Origin: Globobulimina sp.
Taxonomy: Eukaryota > Foraminifera > Rotaliida
Direction of reading: 5' to 3'
Assembly (NCBI GenBank): GCA_003354225.1
Contig: PIVH01000278.1
Location: forward strand, 1-6,542
DNA length: 6,542 bases
In this document: piece after piece, positions 6,117 to 6,542 of the stretch
How the letters are laid out: each line of letters starts with the position of its first letter
Position numbering within the stretch: position 1 is the first letter of the stretch
Made by a program: the position numbers and the translations under genes
The notes under the pieces: generated by a model
Told to the model about the DNA's origin: nothing
What the model saw: the letters and a program-made list of their open reading frames with translations, nothing else
Databases searched by the model: none

Positions 6117-6520
6117 ATGTATACTGAAGAGAAATGTGATGGTATGTAGACATGCTATATGTACGTATTTGTTATAGTTGAAATGATGATGTGTACAAAT
6201 TCTTTGTTTTGTATATTTGGAATCTATACGTATTTGCTTAATTTGTTTTTGATATATTTTTTTTACATCATTAGCGCGTACGTGGCGCGATGGTTTGCGT
6301 GATAATTTGGCAGAATATGGCCTTAGTTCCAAGGAAATAGAAAAATTGCGAACTTTTATCAATGAACAAGAATTTGACACTGATGCTGTTTCCTATGACG
6401 TTGAAGATTTTATGGATAATATATTTCGAAACAAAATGAATACTTCCAATATAATCAGCCATTTGAATAATGATAAAACAAAATTGAATGTGGTTGTACA
6501 ATACGCAAATGATAGTACCA
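6117..6520 (+). CDS. Start of a spliced gene of unknown function (join of 6117-6141 and 6275-6520), continues past the window
   Basis: Exon 1 is 25 nt from ATG 6117 (eight codons plus one base). It would hit TAG almost at once if unspliced. A GTATGT donor at 6142 and a TTAG acceptor ending at 6274 join it in phase to a 246-nt exon that ends at a second GTATGT donor (6521), giving 90 residues so far. The peptide is soluble and acidic, with no membrane segment. It has a Trp/Leu pattern (TWRDGLRDNL, about 11-20), a likely helix EIEKLRTFI (30-38), an acidic stretch rich in Asp and Glu (about 40-57) and SNIISHL (67-73). The compact helical start could be a SAM-like or death-fold-like module, but I cannot assign a family. 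Downstream exons lie outside the window. Confidence 0.68.
6142..6274 (+). other. Spliceosomal intron 1 of the right-edge gene
   Basis: This 133-nt, T-rich stretch starts GTATGT and ends with a run of T followed by ACATCATTAG. It contains an in-frame TAG two codons after the donor. Removing it joins a phase-1 exon end to an exon that supplies the two missing codon bases and is open for 246 nt. Confidence 0.75.
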
Positions 6521-6542
6521 GTATGTATTTTTTTTGACCAAA
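6521..6542 (+). other. 5' end of a second intron, cut by the window edge
   Basis: GTATGT followed by a T run matches the other two donors seen here, and the frame stops at a TGA a few codons later. The remaining exons cannot be seen. Confidence 0.65.

Noticed and set aside
6105-6501. Two minus-strand open frames opposite the right-edge gene
   Set aside because: They are antisense to a spliced plus-strand model with consistent phases. Neither joins the 6085 exon with good splice signals.
1-6542. Mobile element, CRISPR array, viral island or bacterial operon
   Set aside because: No transposase or integrase, terminal inverted repeats, regularly spaced repeats or Shine-Dalgarno sites were seen. 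Introns and gene families indicate eukaryotic chromosomal DNA.

Overview
The window looks like nuclear DNA from an AT-rich, gene-dense unicellular eukaryote. Three genes can be read only if introns are removed. These introns have GTATGT donors and YAG-type acceptors. No bacterial ribosome-binding sites or operons are visible. TAA, TAG and TGA all serve as stops, so the nuclear code appears standard and ciliate-type stop reassignment is unlikely. From general impression only, the style of the ADP-ribosyltransferase-like gene and the seven-helix protein recalls the large lineage-specific families of rhizarian protists such as the foraminiferan Reticulomyxa. This taxonomic guess is low confidence.

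Layout from left to right. A seven-helix, receptor-like membrane protein (3-1019, +). A T-rich non-coding stretch with two small direct-repeat pairs (1020-1459). An eight-helix membrane protein that appears to be an internal duplication of a four-helix unit (1460-2272, +). A convergent spacer (2273-2564). A TMEM128-like four-helix protein (2565-3074, -). A two-exon LITAF-domain protein with a Q/P-rich, repeat-containing N-terminus (3217-3842, -). A 62-bp divergent promoter gap. A DUF1761 four-helix protein (3905-4357, +). A convergent spacer with a structured, less AT-rich patch (4358-4604). A large ADP-ribosyltransferase-like gene, 5' incomplete in this reading, whose expected catalytic Arg is Cys (4605-6085, -). 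The start of another spliced gene of unknown function that runs off the right edge (6117 onward, +).

The genes are single transcription units on alternating strands, with gaps of roughly 30 to 440 bp, and no pathway links them. Five of the seven encode membrane or membrane-associated small proteins: a receptor-like protein, an eight-helix protein, TMEM128-like, LITAF and DUF1761. TMEM128 relatives are endomembrane proteins and LITAF relatives are late-endosome/lysosome proteins, so a membrane-trafficking flavour is possible but not shown. The points most worth checking are the LITAF gene that a stop in its intron would otherwise truncate, the Arg-to-Cys ADP-ribosyltransferase-like protein, the unresolved head-to-head arrangement at 6085/6117, and the duplicated four-helix architecture.
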